From positions 1 through 25,946 of the IMG/VR virus record IMGVR_UViG_3300009151_005385: a DNA stretch of 25,946 nt; one strand, given 5' to 3'. Source of the DNA: a virus. Under the pieces are notes generated by a model. That model searched no databases and was not told the DNA's origin. It worked only from the letters and a program-made list of their open reading frames with translations. The translations under genes and the position numbers were made by a program. This document shows positions 14,877 to 23,188 of the stretch, in pieces (within the stretch, counting starts at the first letter, position 1; every line of letters starts with the position of its first letter).

Positions 14877-15600
14877 TAAATGTAAAATTGAAAAAGATGT
14901 TTGTGAGTTTTATGTTGATAAAACAAAAATAGACGGGAAATATTCTTGTTGTAAATTATGTAAAAAATCTTATTCTAATACAAGAACTGACGAAATAAAA
15001 ATATACTTAAAAAAATGGAGGCTAGATAATCCTAATTTTGGTAAAGAGTATCGTAAAAAAAACCCTAATTATGTTAAAGAATATTACCAAGATAATAAAG
15101 ATATTATGTTATCAAGAGTTAAAAAACATTATCACGATAATAAAGAAAAAAATTTGGACAAATTAAGAAAACGTAGTAAAGAATATTATGAAAATAATAA
15201 AAAAAACCGTTTAGAATATAGTAAAATTTATCGTAAAAATAACCATAATAAACGCAATGAATATGTTAAAAATAGAAAGTTAACCGACCCCATTTATCGT
15301 CTATCGTCTATAGTAAGAAATAGAATAAGAACATTTCTTAAATTAAAAAACATAACAAAAAATAACCCCACATTTAATATTGTTGGTTGCCCGCCAGAAT
15401 TTTTAAAAGAATATTTAGAGAAACAATTTACTGAAGGAATGACTTGGGAATTAATGGGTCAAGATATTCATATTGACCATATAATGCCTTTATCTTCCGC
15501 AAAAACTAAAGAAGAAATTTATAAACTTTGTCATTATACAAATCTTCAGCCCTTATGGGCTGAAGATAATTTGAAAAAAGGAGCTAAGATAAAATCTTAA
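14857..15600 (+). CDS. HNH endonuclease with N-terminal zinc ribbon, homing type
   Basis: A 247-residue protein. Cysteines C6, C9, C32 and C35 form a zinc ribbon at the N-terminus. Residues 40-150 are a long Lys/Asn/Tyr-rich region with repeated EYYxxNK-like units, probably a DNA-binding helical array. The C-terminus is an HNH core: IHIDHIMPLSSA (D207, H208), then YTNLQPLW (N229) and DNLKKG. This layout is typical of free-standing phage homing endonucleases, which cut DNA and spread their own gene. ATG 14857 was chosen over a TTG eight codons upstream because MEKKICSKCK is the usual start of this family. It sits between two minus-strand blocks. Its stop interlocks with that of the glycosyltransferase gene at 15597-15600 (TTAA). 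Confidence 0.85.
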   Translation: MEKKICSKCKIEKDVCEFYVDKTKIDGKYSCCKLCKKSYSNTRTDEIKIYLKKWRLDNPNFGKEYRKKNPNYVKEYYQDNKDIMLSRVKKHYHDNKEKNLDKLRKRSKEYYENNKKNRLEYSKIYRKNNHNKRNEYVKNRKLTDPIYRLSSIVRNRIRTFLKLKNITKNNPTFNIVGCPPEFLKEYLEKQFTEGMTWELMGQDIHIDHIMPLSSAKTKEEIYKLCHYTNLQPLWAEDNLKKGAKIKS

Positions 15601-17270
15601 CTCTCTTTTCTTAATCCATCAGCATAAAATTCAAAACGGTCATGCTCTGTTGGTGTTAATAACAAAATACCTGGTTTAATATTACCTTTAACTGTTTCTT
15701 GATAACAATACGACATAAGAGTTTGTTCGAATGGATGTGCCCATTTTGTTTCTAAATAACATTTATAATTACCTGGTTTACTTAACACAATTGGCCAGTT
15801 AGACAGATAGATTTCACCGTCAACATATGGTAATCCTTGATGTATTTTAATGTTATTAAATTTAGTTCTTGGAGCGTTGGGGTCTAAACCTTGAACAGGT
15901 AAAGATGATTTTTCAGGAAATAATTCTACCCTAACATGTTGAGGCACATTATACCATGAAAATTGTATATCATTTGATCCATAAAATTCAGTAAAACTTA
16001 ATTTTAAAAAATCAAAATTTTCATTTTTCATGATTTGTAATGATTTTGAATATAAGTTTGGAACAAATCTATTAAAACCATTTCTACACACTTCACCTTT
16101 TTTAGGATAAAACGCCATATCATCTTCAAACCAGTAACAGAAATCTAATCCTGTTTCATCAAAATGTTCTGCAACAAATACTCTACCACCAACAATTCCA
16201 ATATTATCTTTTTTAATATGTTCAAATCCATATTCTTCACAAAGTTCTTTATATCTTGGAGTTGTTGATAAATCGGTTGAATTGTCTAATAAAAATTTCT
16301 TAGGTTTAAGAATAAAATCTTTATCATATTCTAACATTGATTGGATTAATGTTTGAAATTGATTTGGGCTATTAAATGTGATAACATATAGACCAACTTT
16401 ATTGGTATCCAAAGTATTTTCAAGAGATATTTTACCTTCAGATTTAACTTTTAAAGTATCATTTTTTAAATCTTCAAAAAACTTATTAATTAAACCATTT
16501 GATTCAATTTCAAAATAATTAATTAAATCTGAATGTTTATAAGTCATAATGGAAAAAATACTTTCTTCAGTGCCCATATAACCTTCATCTAAAGTAGATT
16601 TTAATACACTATAATATATTCCATTAATATCTGATATTGTATGTTTTGGACCACCGAAGAATCCTCCACGAGCAACTTTATTTACTTTATCACCAGCAAT
16701 TGAATTTAATTTATTATATTCAAATCCGTGAATTTCTGTTTCGGCATCATATGGAAAACATATAAAAGAAAATTTTGAAATGTATTTGGATAATTTATCT
16801 AAAACCTTATCATGCGTAAAATATCCTGGATGGACGGTATTGGATAATCCTCCGTCAATCCAAAACATATATTCAGAATCAAATTTATCCATTATCCTGG
16901 CGTCATTTAATAAGAATAGTTTAGACATTACAAGTGGATTATAATTTTCCAATCTTGCTTGGGTAGATTCTTTTAACCACCCTGATCTGTTTAACCAATC
17001 TTCTTGGGTTCTTATTTTTTGAATCTTATCAAAAAATTCATTATCTCTGAACCAAGATAATGATCTTACAATGAATTGAGTGTTTGAATCACTTCTTCTA
17101 TCAAAAACAAACTTTTTAAGTTCCTCATCACCAAAAATAATAAGATTATTATCAACTTCTAAAAGTTTCTCAAATTTATCTAAATAATGTTGGTATGATC
17201 TTGACCATCCTTCAGATAATTCTCCTCTTCCAATATCCCAAATACCGGTTACTAATGTTATATTACTCAT
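15597..17270 (-). CDS. Two-domain glycosyltransferase (HtrL/WlaTC-like plus GT-A)
   Basis: A 557-residue protein of two parts. Residues 1-255 resemble the HtrL/WlaTC glycosyltransferase family: an N-terminal VTGIWDIGR strand, NPLVMSKLFLLNDA, FWIDGGLS (D139), GGFFGG and GTEESIFSIMTYKH. Residues 290-557 are a second GT-A-type domain starting VGLYVITFNSPNQF with an FEDDM metal-binding motif (E382, D383, D384). Two catalytic domains in one chain suggest consecutive sugar additions. The N-terminal half is a relative of the next gene upstream (shared WID-x-GLS and GG-x-FGG). It is the last gene of the glycosylation operon; its start overlaps the preceding stop by eight bases. Sugar donors and acceptor are unknown. 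Confidence 0.72.
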   Translation of the reverse strand: MSNITLVTGIWDIGRGELSEGWSRSYQHYLDKFEKLLEVDNNLIIFGDEELKKFVFDRRSDSNTQFIVRSLSWFRDNEFFDKIQKIRTQEDWLNRSGWLKESTQARLENYNPLVMSKLFLLNDARIMDKFDSEYMFWIDGGLSNTVHPGYFTHDKVLDKLSKYISKFSFICFPYDAETEIHGFEYNKLNSIAGDKVNKVARGGFFGGPKHTISDINGIYYSVLKSTLDEGYMGTEESIFSIMTYKHSDLINYFEIESNGLINKFFEDLKNDTLKVKSEGKISLENTLDTNKVGLYVITFNSPNQFQTLIQSMLEYDKDFILKPKKFLLDNSTDLSTTPRYKELCEEYGFEHIKKDNIGIVGGRVFVAEHFDETGLDFCYWFEDDMAFYPKKGEVCRNGFNRFVPNLYSKSLQIMKNENFDFLKLSFTEFYGSNDIQFSWYNVPQHVRVELFPEKSSLPVQGLDPNAPRTKFNNIKIHQGLPYVDGEIYLSNWPIVLSKPGNYKCYLETKWAHPFEQTLMSYCYQETVKGNIKPGILLLTPTEHDRFEFYADGLRKES

Positions 17271-18144
17271 AAATTCTATTTAATTCTTCTAAAATTTTAT
17301 AAAAACTTTTATTTTGTTCAAGTGTTTCATCCGATACTCCTTGTGGAGAATTACCTTTAAACCACCATATATCAAAATCTTTTCTTTCGAATAATTCTCT
17401 ATGGTTTACACTCATTAAACTCATAATAACTTCTTCATGTAAAATTACTTTATCCTCACTTATAATCTTTTGAAGATAGTCTTCAAATATATTTACAACC
17501 TCATCCCACCTATCTCTATGACCTCCGAACAGTCCTCCGATAATATGAATATTTCTATCGTATTCTTTATACCATTTAGGGTCAACAGTTCCAGACCAAA
17601 AATTTCTATCATTTTCTTTACCAATAAGTAAAAATTTATCTCTTGTATCTTCAATTACATTATGTAAAAAATCATTATTAAATAAATTACTTTCATAATA
17701 ACATCTCATTGGACCAACCGCAGTTAAGTATTTATTAGGGATTAAACCACAATGAGATAATCCTGCATCAATCCAATAATAATAATCATAACTCTTATCT
17801 TCTTTCCACCACCAATGAAATTTACTGTATTGTATTTCAACACATCTATCAGAGTGTTTTGCCTCATCAATATTTTTATATTGATTAATTAAATCTTTAA
17901 ACTTGGTATTTGATATATCAAACACTTCAAATACTAATTTATCTGAAGATATGTTATGTTGGGTATAAAAAAAATCTTTTAAATCTTCAATTTCTCTATC
18001 TGAAGTATAACATAAAAAGTCCGCGTCACTCATTTTTAATAAGGATAATAAACTCCATTTGTAATGTCCCCCCCTACTTGGTCTTCCTCCAAATTCGGTT
18101 CCATGTAAATCACTATAAATCGATGTTATAAATTTAATTTTCAT
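17263..18144 (-). CDS. HtrL/WlaTC-like glycosyltransferase
   Basis: A 293-residue protein of the HtrL/WlaTC type, paralogous to the N-terminal half of the downstream gene: FITSIYSDLHG at the start, YWIDAGLSHCG (D126), GGLFGG and HEEVIMSLMSVNH. WlaTC is linked to sugar-chain synthesis in Campylobacter and HtrL to the E. coli LPS core region; donor and acceptor are not known here. The ATG at 18142-18144 was chosen because it overlaps the TGA of the upstream gene as ATGA, which indicates translational coupling, and because residue 2 onward begins the domain. A frame-open extension of 14 residues to 18186 is not needed. Several Trp-rich segments (HWWW at about 110) are present. Cytosolic, no signal peptide. 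Confidence 0.72.
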   Translation of the reverse strand: MKIKFITSIYSDLHGTEFGGRPSRGGHYKWSLLSLLKMSDADFLCYTSDREIEDLKDFFYTQHNISSDKLVFEVFDISNTKFKDLINQYKNIDEAKHSDRCVEIQYSKFHWWWKEDKSYDYYYWIDAGLSHCGLIPNKYLTAVGPMRCYYESNLFNNDFLHNVIEDTRDKFLLIGKENDRNFWSGTVDPKWYKEYDRNIHIIGGLFGGHRDRWDEVVNIFEDYLQKIISEDKVILHEEVIMSLMSVNHRELFERKDFDIWWFKGNSPQGVSDETLEQNKSFYKILEELNRIYE

Positions 18145-18866
18145 ATACTTTCTGTAAATCTTTGTGAATAATTTATATTTCCCCAATCCGAAAAATGTGG
18201 TAAATGAAATGGGGCAAAATTATTTGTTGGTTTAATTTTATGTGGAATTTCTGAATAGTAAACTCTATCCATCATATCTCCGTCTTCGGCGCCCCATCCA
18301 ACATATTTTTCATTGAATCCGCCTAAAGATGTTAATAAATTAGTGTCGGAAATATAAACGCCGCCTAATCCACCAGTATGGTGTCTTAATGGTCCATTTT
18401 CTTTAGCACCTGAATATGCGTAAGACCAATCAGCTTTATCAATGATAAAAGTATCATCAACAATATAATCCGAAACATTGTCATTTAATTTTGCCAAATC
18501 AAAAGTGCAAACATCTCCTTTATTTAGGGATTTAATTAATTCCAAAAGTTTTTCATAATCTTGTTCGTGAAAAAATGCGTCACAATCTATAATCATAAAA
18601 AAATCATAATCTTGTTTATCTTTTAGAATTATGTTAGTTTTTTCTGCTTTTTTATAGACACCCAAGGGGTATGATATGTGAATTGCGTCAGAGATTATTT
18701 GTTCAGGGGAAAAATCGTATAGAGATGCTTTTGCGGTAATTCCGTTTGAGTTAAGATAATTTGATAATTTTTTTAATTCTTTCCAAGAAAAATTAACATT
18801 TCTTATTCTGGTTGAATCAGGTTGACCATCATCCCAAAATTTCATATTTAAAGAGATACTATTCAT
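18141..18866 (-). CDS. GT-A glycosyltransferase, GT7-like C-terminal motif
   Basis: The 241-residue protein has a DxD-type motif in MIIDCDAFF (D94, D96) and a downstream GGFNEKYVGWGAEDGD segment (about 182-197). The W-G-x-E-D-x-D element is the acceptor/metal signature of the galactosyltransferase GT7 C-terminal domain and of related GT2/GT27 enzymes. It probably transfers a hexose or HexNAc from a nucleotide sugar onto a growing glycan. The start at 18866 overlaps the preceding gene by eight bases; Met8 (18845) is an alternative start. Its stop is interlocked with the next start. The exact donor cannot be read from sequence. Confidence 0.7.
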   Translation of the reverse strand: MNSISLNMKFWDDGQPDSTRIRNVNFSWKELKKLSNYLNSNGITAKASLYDFSPEQIISDAIHISYPLGVYKKAEKTNIILKDKQDYDFFMIIDCDAFFHEQDYEKLLELIKSLNKGDVCTFDLAKLNDNVSDYIVDDTFIIDKADWSYAYSGAKENGPLRHHTGGLGGVYISDTNLLTSLGGFNEKYVGWGAEDGDMMDRVYYSEIPHKIKPTNNFAPFHLPHFSDWGNINYSQRFTESI

Positions 18867-19794
18867 TTACTAATATTTTAATTGTTTCCCAAATATTATA
18901 TTTAGGATTTATGAAAAAATCTTTTTTTAATTTTTTTATGTTATCAGAGTATTGTTCGTATAGTCCTGATTCATTTTCTACTATAGATTTAACTTTATTA
19001 ACCATTTCATCCATAGTCATATTATTAAGAGAGATGTAACAATTATCGGGTATCAATTCATTAATGTTGGAACATCCTAAATAAATTGGAATGGTATTTG
19101 TTAAAACAGCGTCCCAAAATTTTTCACTAATATAATTTTTTTGAATGGTATTTTCGCAAGCCACGGAAAATTTATAGTCATCAAGACCAGCGTGTTTGTT
19201 CCACACCTCTCCTTTAATATTTTCACCATTAGATTCCCAATAAGTTCCGTAAACATCAATCCTTTTATCTTTAGATAATTCAATACCTAAATTGGTTCTT
19301 TCTTCATAATTTATCTTATGAGTATTTGGATTCTGTAAATGATTGTAATGACTGGAATAATCTTTTCTAACTATGATTGAAACTGACTTGTTTTTTGAAT
19401 AGTCTTTATCTTTTAATTTAGAAGACCAATCCCACTCTTCTCTATGGTCATTCTCGCCTCGACCTGCATAAAACATTGGCAATAATGTTTCAATATATTC
19501 TTCTCTATCAGGGTATTCTAATTTGTCCGATACTAATATTTTTGAACAGTAATCGTGTATACCATCTTTTGGCTGATTTGGAGACCATAAAGGTTCTTGT
19601 GAAACATAAAAAGTCCTTTCTTTTGGGGTCTCAATTTTATCCCAATCGGTTCTGCCAAAAACTATGGTAAAATCAGGGTTTTCTGTAACAAATGAATATT
19701 GATTTAAATCATCATTTGGTACAAATTGTCTTATCATTCTTGCATTTAACAAGGGTGTATTTGTCCACCAGCATTCTAATTTTATTTTAATCAT
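18859..19794 (-). CDS. GT10 (alpha-1,3-fucosyltransferase-like) glycosyltransferase
   Basis: The 311-residue protein carries the GT10 C-terminal donor-site motif: YKFSVACEN (207-215) followed by YISEKFWDAV (221-230) and TIPIYLG. This matches the YKFxLAFEN...YxTEKLxxAL...PVxxG signature of alpha-1,3/1,4-fucosyltransferases. These use GDP-fucose to decorate GlcNAc- or Glc-containing chains; other members act on other acceptors. The N-terminal half (a GRTDWDK segment, YVSQEPLW) is the variable acceptor domain. GDP-fucose synthesis genes are not in the window, so the donor must come from the host or other phage genes. It lies 17 bases after the preceding gene in the operon. No transmembrane anchor is present, unlike eukaryotic members. 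Confidence 0.8.
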   Translation of the reverse strand: MIKIKLECWWTNTPLLNARMIRQFVPNDDLNQYSFVTENPDFTIVFGRTDWDKIETPKERTFYVSQEPLWSPNQPKDGIHDYCSKILVSDKLEYPDREEYIETLLPMFYAGRGENDHREEWDWSSKLKDKDYSKNKSVSIIVRKDYSSHYNHLQNPNTHKINYEERTNLGIELSKDKRIDVYGTYWESNGENIKGEVWNKHAGLDDYKFSVACENTIQKNYISEKFWDAVLTNTIPIYLGCSNINELIPDNCYISLNNMTMDEMVNKVKSIVENESGLYEQYSDNIKKLKKDFFINPKYNIWETIKILVNE

Positions 19795-19811
19795 AACTTA
19801 TTTTATTTTAA

Positions 19812-20411
19812 TTATATAATATCTAATGATAAACTGTTATATCTCACAAATTTATCAGGACAATATTTAAAAATATGGTCATTTTGTAATTGTCTAATAT
19901 CTAAAGCATAATGTCCGTCGGCATTCCTATAACTAATATTATGTATACATGTTTTTTTTAACATACGATATCTCATCATACAAGATCCAATATCAAAAAG
20001 ACCTAAATCAAATCTATGTTCACCATCACCATACAATCTAATTTTTTCCGTTAAACCTGCTTTTTGTGAAAATAAAACTAAATCAACATCAGAATCTTTT
20101 TCTTCATTATATGTTGAAATTAAATCCCAAGTAACGACATTATCGTCGTCTAAAAAATAACACCAATCATTATTATCTACAGGTATATCAGTAATAAAAT
20201 AATTCCTTTGTTCATGACCCCAAATATGTGAAGTGTCTATCTTATAAAATTTAACTCTATTATCCCCTTCAAGGAAACTAACATCTTCTTCACCAATGCT
20301 ATTACTACCCTTAATTAAATGCCAATTAAAATCCTCTACTTGATGTTTAATTGTTGAATATACTGCTCTTAAATTATTATACCGATAAAGTGGGGTAATA
20401 AAATGTATCAT
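19812..20411 (-). CDS. GT-A (GT2-like) glycosyltransferase
   Basis: A short (199 residue) GT-A protein. It begins with MIHFITPLYRYNNL, a typical strand-loop for the nucleotide-binding domain, has an EQRNYFI acceptor helix, and an FLDDDN metal motif (D88-D90) after WCY. It lacks the long C-terminal region of larger family 2 enzymes, so it may be a minimal transferase. Its start overlaps the upstream gene by four bases (20408-20411, ATGA). A DGHYALDIRQL segment lies near the C-terminus, where the catalytic base of these enzymes is usually found. Donor and acceptor unknown. Confidence 0.7.
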   Translation of the reverse strand: MIHFITPLYRYNNLRAVYSTIKHQVEDFNWHLIKGSNSIGEEDVSFLEGDNRVKFYKIDTSHIWGHEQRNYFITDIPVDNNDWCYFLDDDNVVTWDLISTYNEEKDSDVDLVLFSQKAGLTEKIRLYGDGEHRFDLGLFDIGSCMMRYRMLKKTCIHNISYRNADGHYALDIRQLQNDHIFKYCPDKFVRYNSLSLDII

Positions 20412-21256
20412 ACTATATAATTTTTGAAAATTGAAAACATTTCATTATCTGAATCGGTCTTCATTTTTTTTATTGTTAAATCTAAATTAGTTAAATATTT
20501 TTGTCTAAAAAAATCGTAATTCTCTAAAACATTATTTATAGTTTCAACTATCGTATCATATGGTGACCATATAATGTGTTTGCTAATTGGGATATGTTCT
20601 TTATATGGAGAGTCTTCACTAATAACTAATATACCCGTCAATAACGCTGGTAAAACCCTTAATTCTTCTAAAGTACTATACCTGTCTGTTTGATGAATAT
20701 TAACCAATACTTTATATTCATCCATAACTTTTTTTATGATATTTTTACAATATATGTTGCCAACACCATAAACATTATGGTAATAATCCATATCAACTTT
20801 TTGATGAATATTATTTCTTCTTGAAGTTGAACTATGAATTGTTAAACAATTTTTAAATCTATTATCACTGTTACTAATATCATATAGTAATGGTGGATAA
20901 TATCGAAAAACATCCGAATTTTCTTTAAAATAATCGGATGTTTTTATATGATTTAGATTAGCATTTGAATACTCAAAAACTGATTGTAATTTAATTAGTT
21001 CGTCAAATTTATTTACAGTACAAGAATAACCATTATTATACTCATTTTTAATAAACGTATGTTCGTACTGAAAATCTAAATTAATGTCTTTTAATACATT
21101 ATTACACCCAAAATTAACTGAATATGGAACATTATTATTTGTTAAAAATAATGTTATATCATTAAGTATGTATTGATAATATTCGTTTAGATTTCCATTG
21201 TTCCATTTTGTATCATAAAATAACTCACTATTATTAATTATTTTACTTTTAATCAT
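20408..21256 (-). CDS. GT-B-like glycosyltransferase, group 1-type C-terminal domain
   Basis: The 282-residue protein has no DxD motif. Residues 182-235 form a Rossmann-like half: YKVLVNIHQTD, then STLEELRVLPALLTGILVISEDS and a WSPYDTIVETI segment. The pattern of a conserved Glu-Glu-x-Arg helix followed by a strand with VISED matches the C-terminal nucleotide-sugar site of GT-B enzymes of the group 1/CgeB-like type. Residues 1-130 are a divergent N-terminal acceptor domain, very Asn-rich. Overlaps both neighbours by four bases, consistent with translational coupling. The sequence is diverged, so a non-catalytic role is possible. Confidence 0.55.
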   Translation of the reverse strand: MIKSKIINNSELFYDTKWNNGNLNEYYQYILNDITLFLTNNNVPYSVNFGCNNVLKDINLDFQYEHTFIKNEYNNGYSCTVNKFDELIKLQSVFEYSNANLNHIKTSDYFKENSDVFRYYPPLLYDISNSDNRFKNCLTIHSSTSRRNNIHQKVDMDYYHNVYGVGNIYCKNIIKKVMDEYKVLVNIHQTDRYSTLEELRVLPALLTGILVISEDSPYKEHIPISKHIIWSPYDTIVETINNVLENYDFFRQKYLTNLDLTIKKMKTDSDNEMFSIFKNYIV

Positions 21257-22014
21257 AAATTTTCTTTATTATCCATAAAAAATTTTTCATAAGGATATAA
21301 ATTAATGTCAGGTAATACTTTATCACATGGCATACCAAACATACCTGAAATATTACTTTTAGGATTATTACAATTGTATTTTGAACCAAAAGTAAAATTT
21401 CTATTAAAAAATGAATATTTGCCGACTCCTGGTTTTATGTGTGTATGTCTAATATCAGAAACAATATTATAAACTCCTTGTACATATAATTGATAAACGT
21501 CTTTATTTTTACTTTCTAACATTCTATATGTGATGTCTCCGTCCTCTTCACCAAATCCTAATAATCGTTCATCAAAATAACCTAATTCATCAATAAGATT
21601 TTTGTTAACTACAAAAAATGAAAATGTGCCATTTATTTTTGAGATGCCGTAATATTCTTCGGATTCAATATGAGAAGAAACAACCTCAAACATATTTTCA
21701 TTGACTAAATCAATATCGTCATTTAATAATAAAACATTCTCTTTAGTTGAGTGTATTAACAATGTGTTCCACATTTTAGATAGTCCTCTTGTTTCTACAA
21801 AAAATATTGGGAATATGTTAGGATGTGATAAGCAGAGGGTAAGTATTTTTTTTCTATATTCTTCGTCAAAATTAGAATCCTTTTCACCGTTTATACATAA
21901 ATAAATGTTATTTGGAACATTTAATTCTTTAATTTTGTTAATTAATTTTTCAATAAAATCATATCTTAATGAAAATGTTGTAATACCTATATCATAATTA
22001 TTTTTCATATTCAA
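21253..22014 (-). CDS. GT2-family glycosyltransferase
   Basis: A 253-residue GT-A enzyme with an N-terminal DIGITTFSLRYDF strand, a LCINGEKD donor loop, the LLNDDID metal motif (D99, D100, D102) and a GYFDERLLGFGEEDGD segment (145-160), the family 2 acceptor-site signature, with E156 or D158 a likely catalytic base. It adds a sugar from a nucleotide donor. It shares the G-F-G/W-G-x-E-D-G-D theme with the protein at 18141-18866. The given ATG (22014) overlaps the upstream methyltransferase by 17 bases; Met3 (22008) is an alternative start. Cytosolic; no membrane segment. Confidence 0.75.
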   Translation of the reverse strand: MNMKNNYDIGITTFSLRYDFIEKLINKIKELNVPNNIYLCINGEKDSNFDEEYRKKILTLCLSHPNIFPIFFVETRGLSKMWNTLLIHSTKENVLLLNDDIDLVNENMFEVVSSHIESEEYYGISKINGTFSFFVVNKNLIDELGYFDERLLGFGEEDGDITYRMLESKNKDVYQLYVQGVYNIVSDIRHTHIKPGVGKYSFFNRNFTFGSKYNCNNPKSNISGMFGMPCDKVLPDINLYPYEKFFMDNKENL

Positions 22015-22558
22015 AATTTGTTTGTTTTCTATGAATTAAAAGTTTATTGTTATTATGTAATTCAAAAGGAATATTTTTTTCTTTAAACCATTCTATGGTA
22101 TTAGCACTATCATGTGCGTGTAAATCTTCGATAATGTATAAACCATTTTCTTTTAAATGAGGATATAATGATTCAAAACTTTTAATATGGTGAAAATGGG
22201 TATGAAGTCCGTCATCAATGATAATATCGTAATCACTACCATATTCATTTACACATTGGGTTAAATCTTCAGTTACGCTTTGGTCACCAATGAATATTCG
22301 GACATTTTCTTTTTCATATTTTTTACAATCTTCGTTAATATCAAAACCAATAAAATCTATGTTTGAAAAAAACTCAGTCCACATTTTAATTGAAGCTCCA
22401 GGAAATCTTGGATCTGCAACTCCTATTTCTAACATCTTAATTTTTTCGTCTTTTAATGGATAAAATAATTCTTGATATGTTTCGGTATAAGAGTGATATT
22501 CAAAATGTTGAGTACCTTTATCGGTACCAAGTCTATTTGCCATTTCTGTTAGCGTCAT
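21998..22558 (-). CDS. Sugar O-methyltransferase-like class I SAM enzyme
   Basis: A 186-residue class I methyltransferase. Its N-terminus (ANRLGTDKGTQHFEYHSYTE) with a following LEIGV SAM-binding loop (43-47), PGASIKMW, FDI, IIDDGLHTHFHH (113-124) and YIIEDLHA (141-148) match the pattern of metal-dependent deoxysugar O-methyltransferases of the MycE / ElmM-type family (GTDKG...YxxxY...LEIGV...PGASxxMW...IDDGSH...EDLH). Those enzymes methylate sugar hydroxyls on antibiotics. Here the substrate is likely a sugar made by the neighbouring transferases. It is a paralogue of the next gene upstream in the operon and starts 14 bases after it. The exact substrate is inferred. Confidence 0.72.
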   Translation of the reverse strand: MTLTEMANRLGTDKGTQHFEYHSYTETYQELFYPLKDEKIKMLEIGVADPRFPGASIKMWTEFFSNIDFIGFDINEDCKKYEKENVRIFIGDQSVTEDLTQCVNEYGSDYDIIIDDGLHTHFHHIKSFESLYPHLKENGLYIIEDLHAHDSANTIEWFKEKNIPFELHNNNKLLIHRKQTNFEYEK

Positions 22559-22572
22559 AAATTAATAGGTTA

Positions 22573-23178
22573 TTATTTCTTTTTTATTATTGATGTAACA
22601 CTTTGGTTATAATCTGGAGTTTTAGACCATATTCTAATATCAGCAACATTATTTTTTATGTATTCTTTTTCGTCATCTAAGATATGATTGGATGCAATGT
22701 TATTAGTAAATTTAAATGATTGTAACATATCTAAAGTGGTTATTAAATCATCAGGAAAAATAGTTCCAAAATTTTCTAATCTTGATGTATGTAAATCTTC
22801 TAAAATATAAATTCCACCTTTTTTTAATCGACTGAATAATGCTCCAAATGATACTTGTTGTTGTTTCATTGTGTGTCCACCATCATCAATGATTATATCA
22901 AATTCGACATTAGTTTCTTCTAAAAATCTGTTTAATGCGTCTCTATCTTCTTGATTAACAATATATGTTTTAACTCTCTTATCGTCATACTGGGTTTTAT
23001 CCTCAATGTCGATTCCATATATATTACCATCCTTAAACTTATCTGATAGATATTTAAGGCTACCGCCATAATATATTCCAATCTCTAATATGTGTTTACT
23101 ATCACTCATATCATTAAAATATGGTTCGTAAACATCTATGAATCCGTGTAGATATTTATCCGTATTATATTCTTCCAT
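22573..23178 (-). CDS. Sugar O-methyltransferase-like class I SAM enzyme
   Basis: A 201-residue relative of the downstream methyltransferase. It starts EEYNTDKYLHGFIDVYEPYF, then LEIGIYYGGS (31-40, SAM loop), YGIDIEDK, IIIDDGGHTMKQQ (95-107) and ILEDLHTS (125-132). These are the same landmarks (TDK, LEIG, IDDGxHT, EDLH) seen in MycE/TylF-type sugar O-methyltransferases; the Asp and Glu-Asp residues would hold the divalent metal. Two non-identical copies in tandem suggest methylation at two positions or on two sugars of the glycan. It begins ten bases after the GT60-type gene. Protein-independent small-molecule methylation cannot be excluded. Confidence 0.72.
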   Translation of the reverse strand: MEEYNTDKYLHGFIDVYEPYFNDMSDSKHILEIGIYYGGSLKYLSDKFKDGNIYGIDIEDKTQYDDKRVKTYIVNQEDRDALNRFLEETNVEFDIIIDDGGHTMKQQQVSFGALFSRLKKGGIYILEDLHTSRLENFGTIFPDDLITTLDMLQSFKFTNNIASNHILDDEKEYIKNNVADIRIWSKTPDYNQSVTSIIKKK

Positions 23179-23188
23179 TTTATTTTTT

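Noticed and set aside
18145-18186. 14-codon extension of the HtrL/WlaTC-like gene
   Set aside because: It lies inside the preceding gene, whereas the internal ATG gives a 4-base ATGA overlap and starts directly at the domain.
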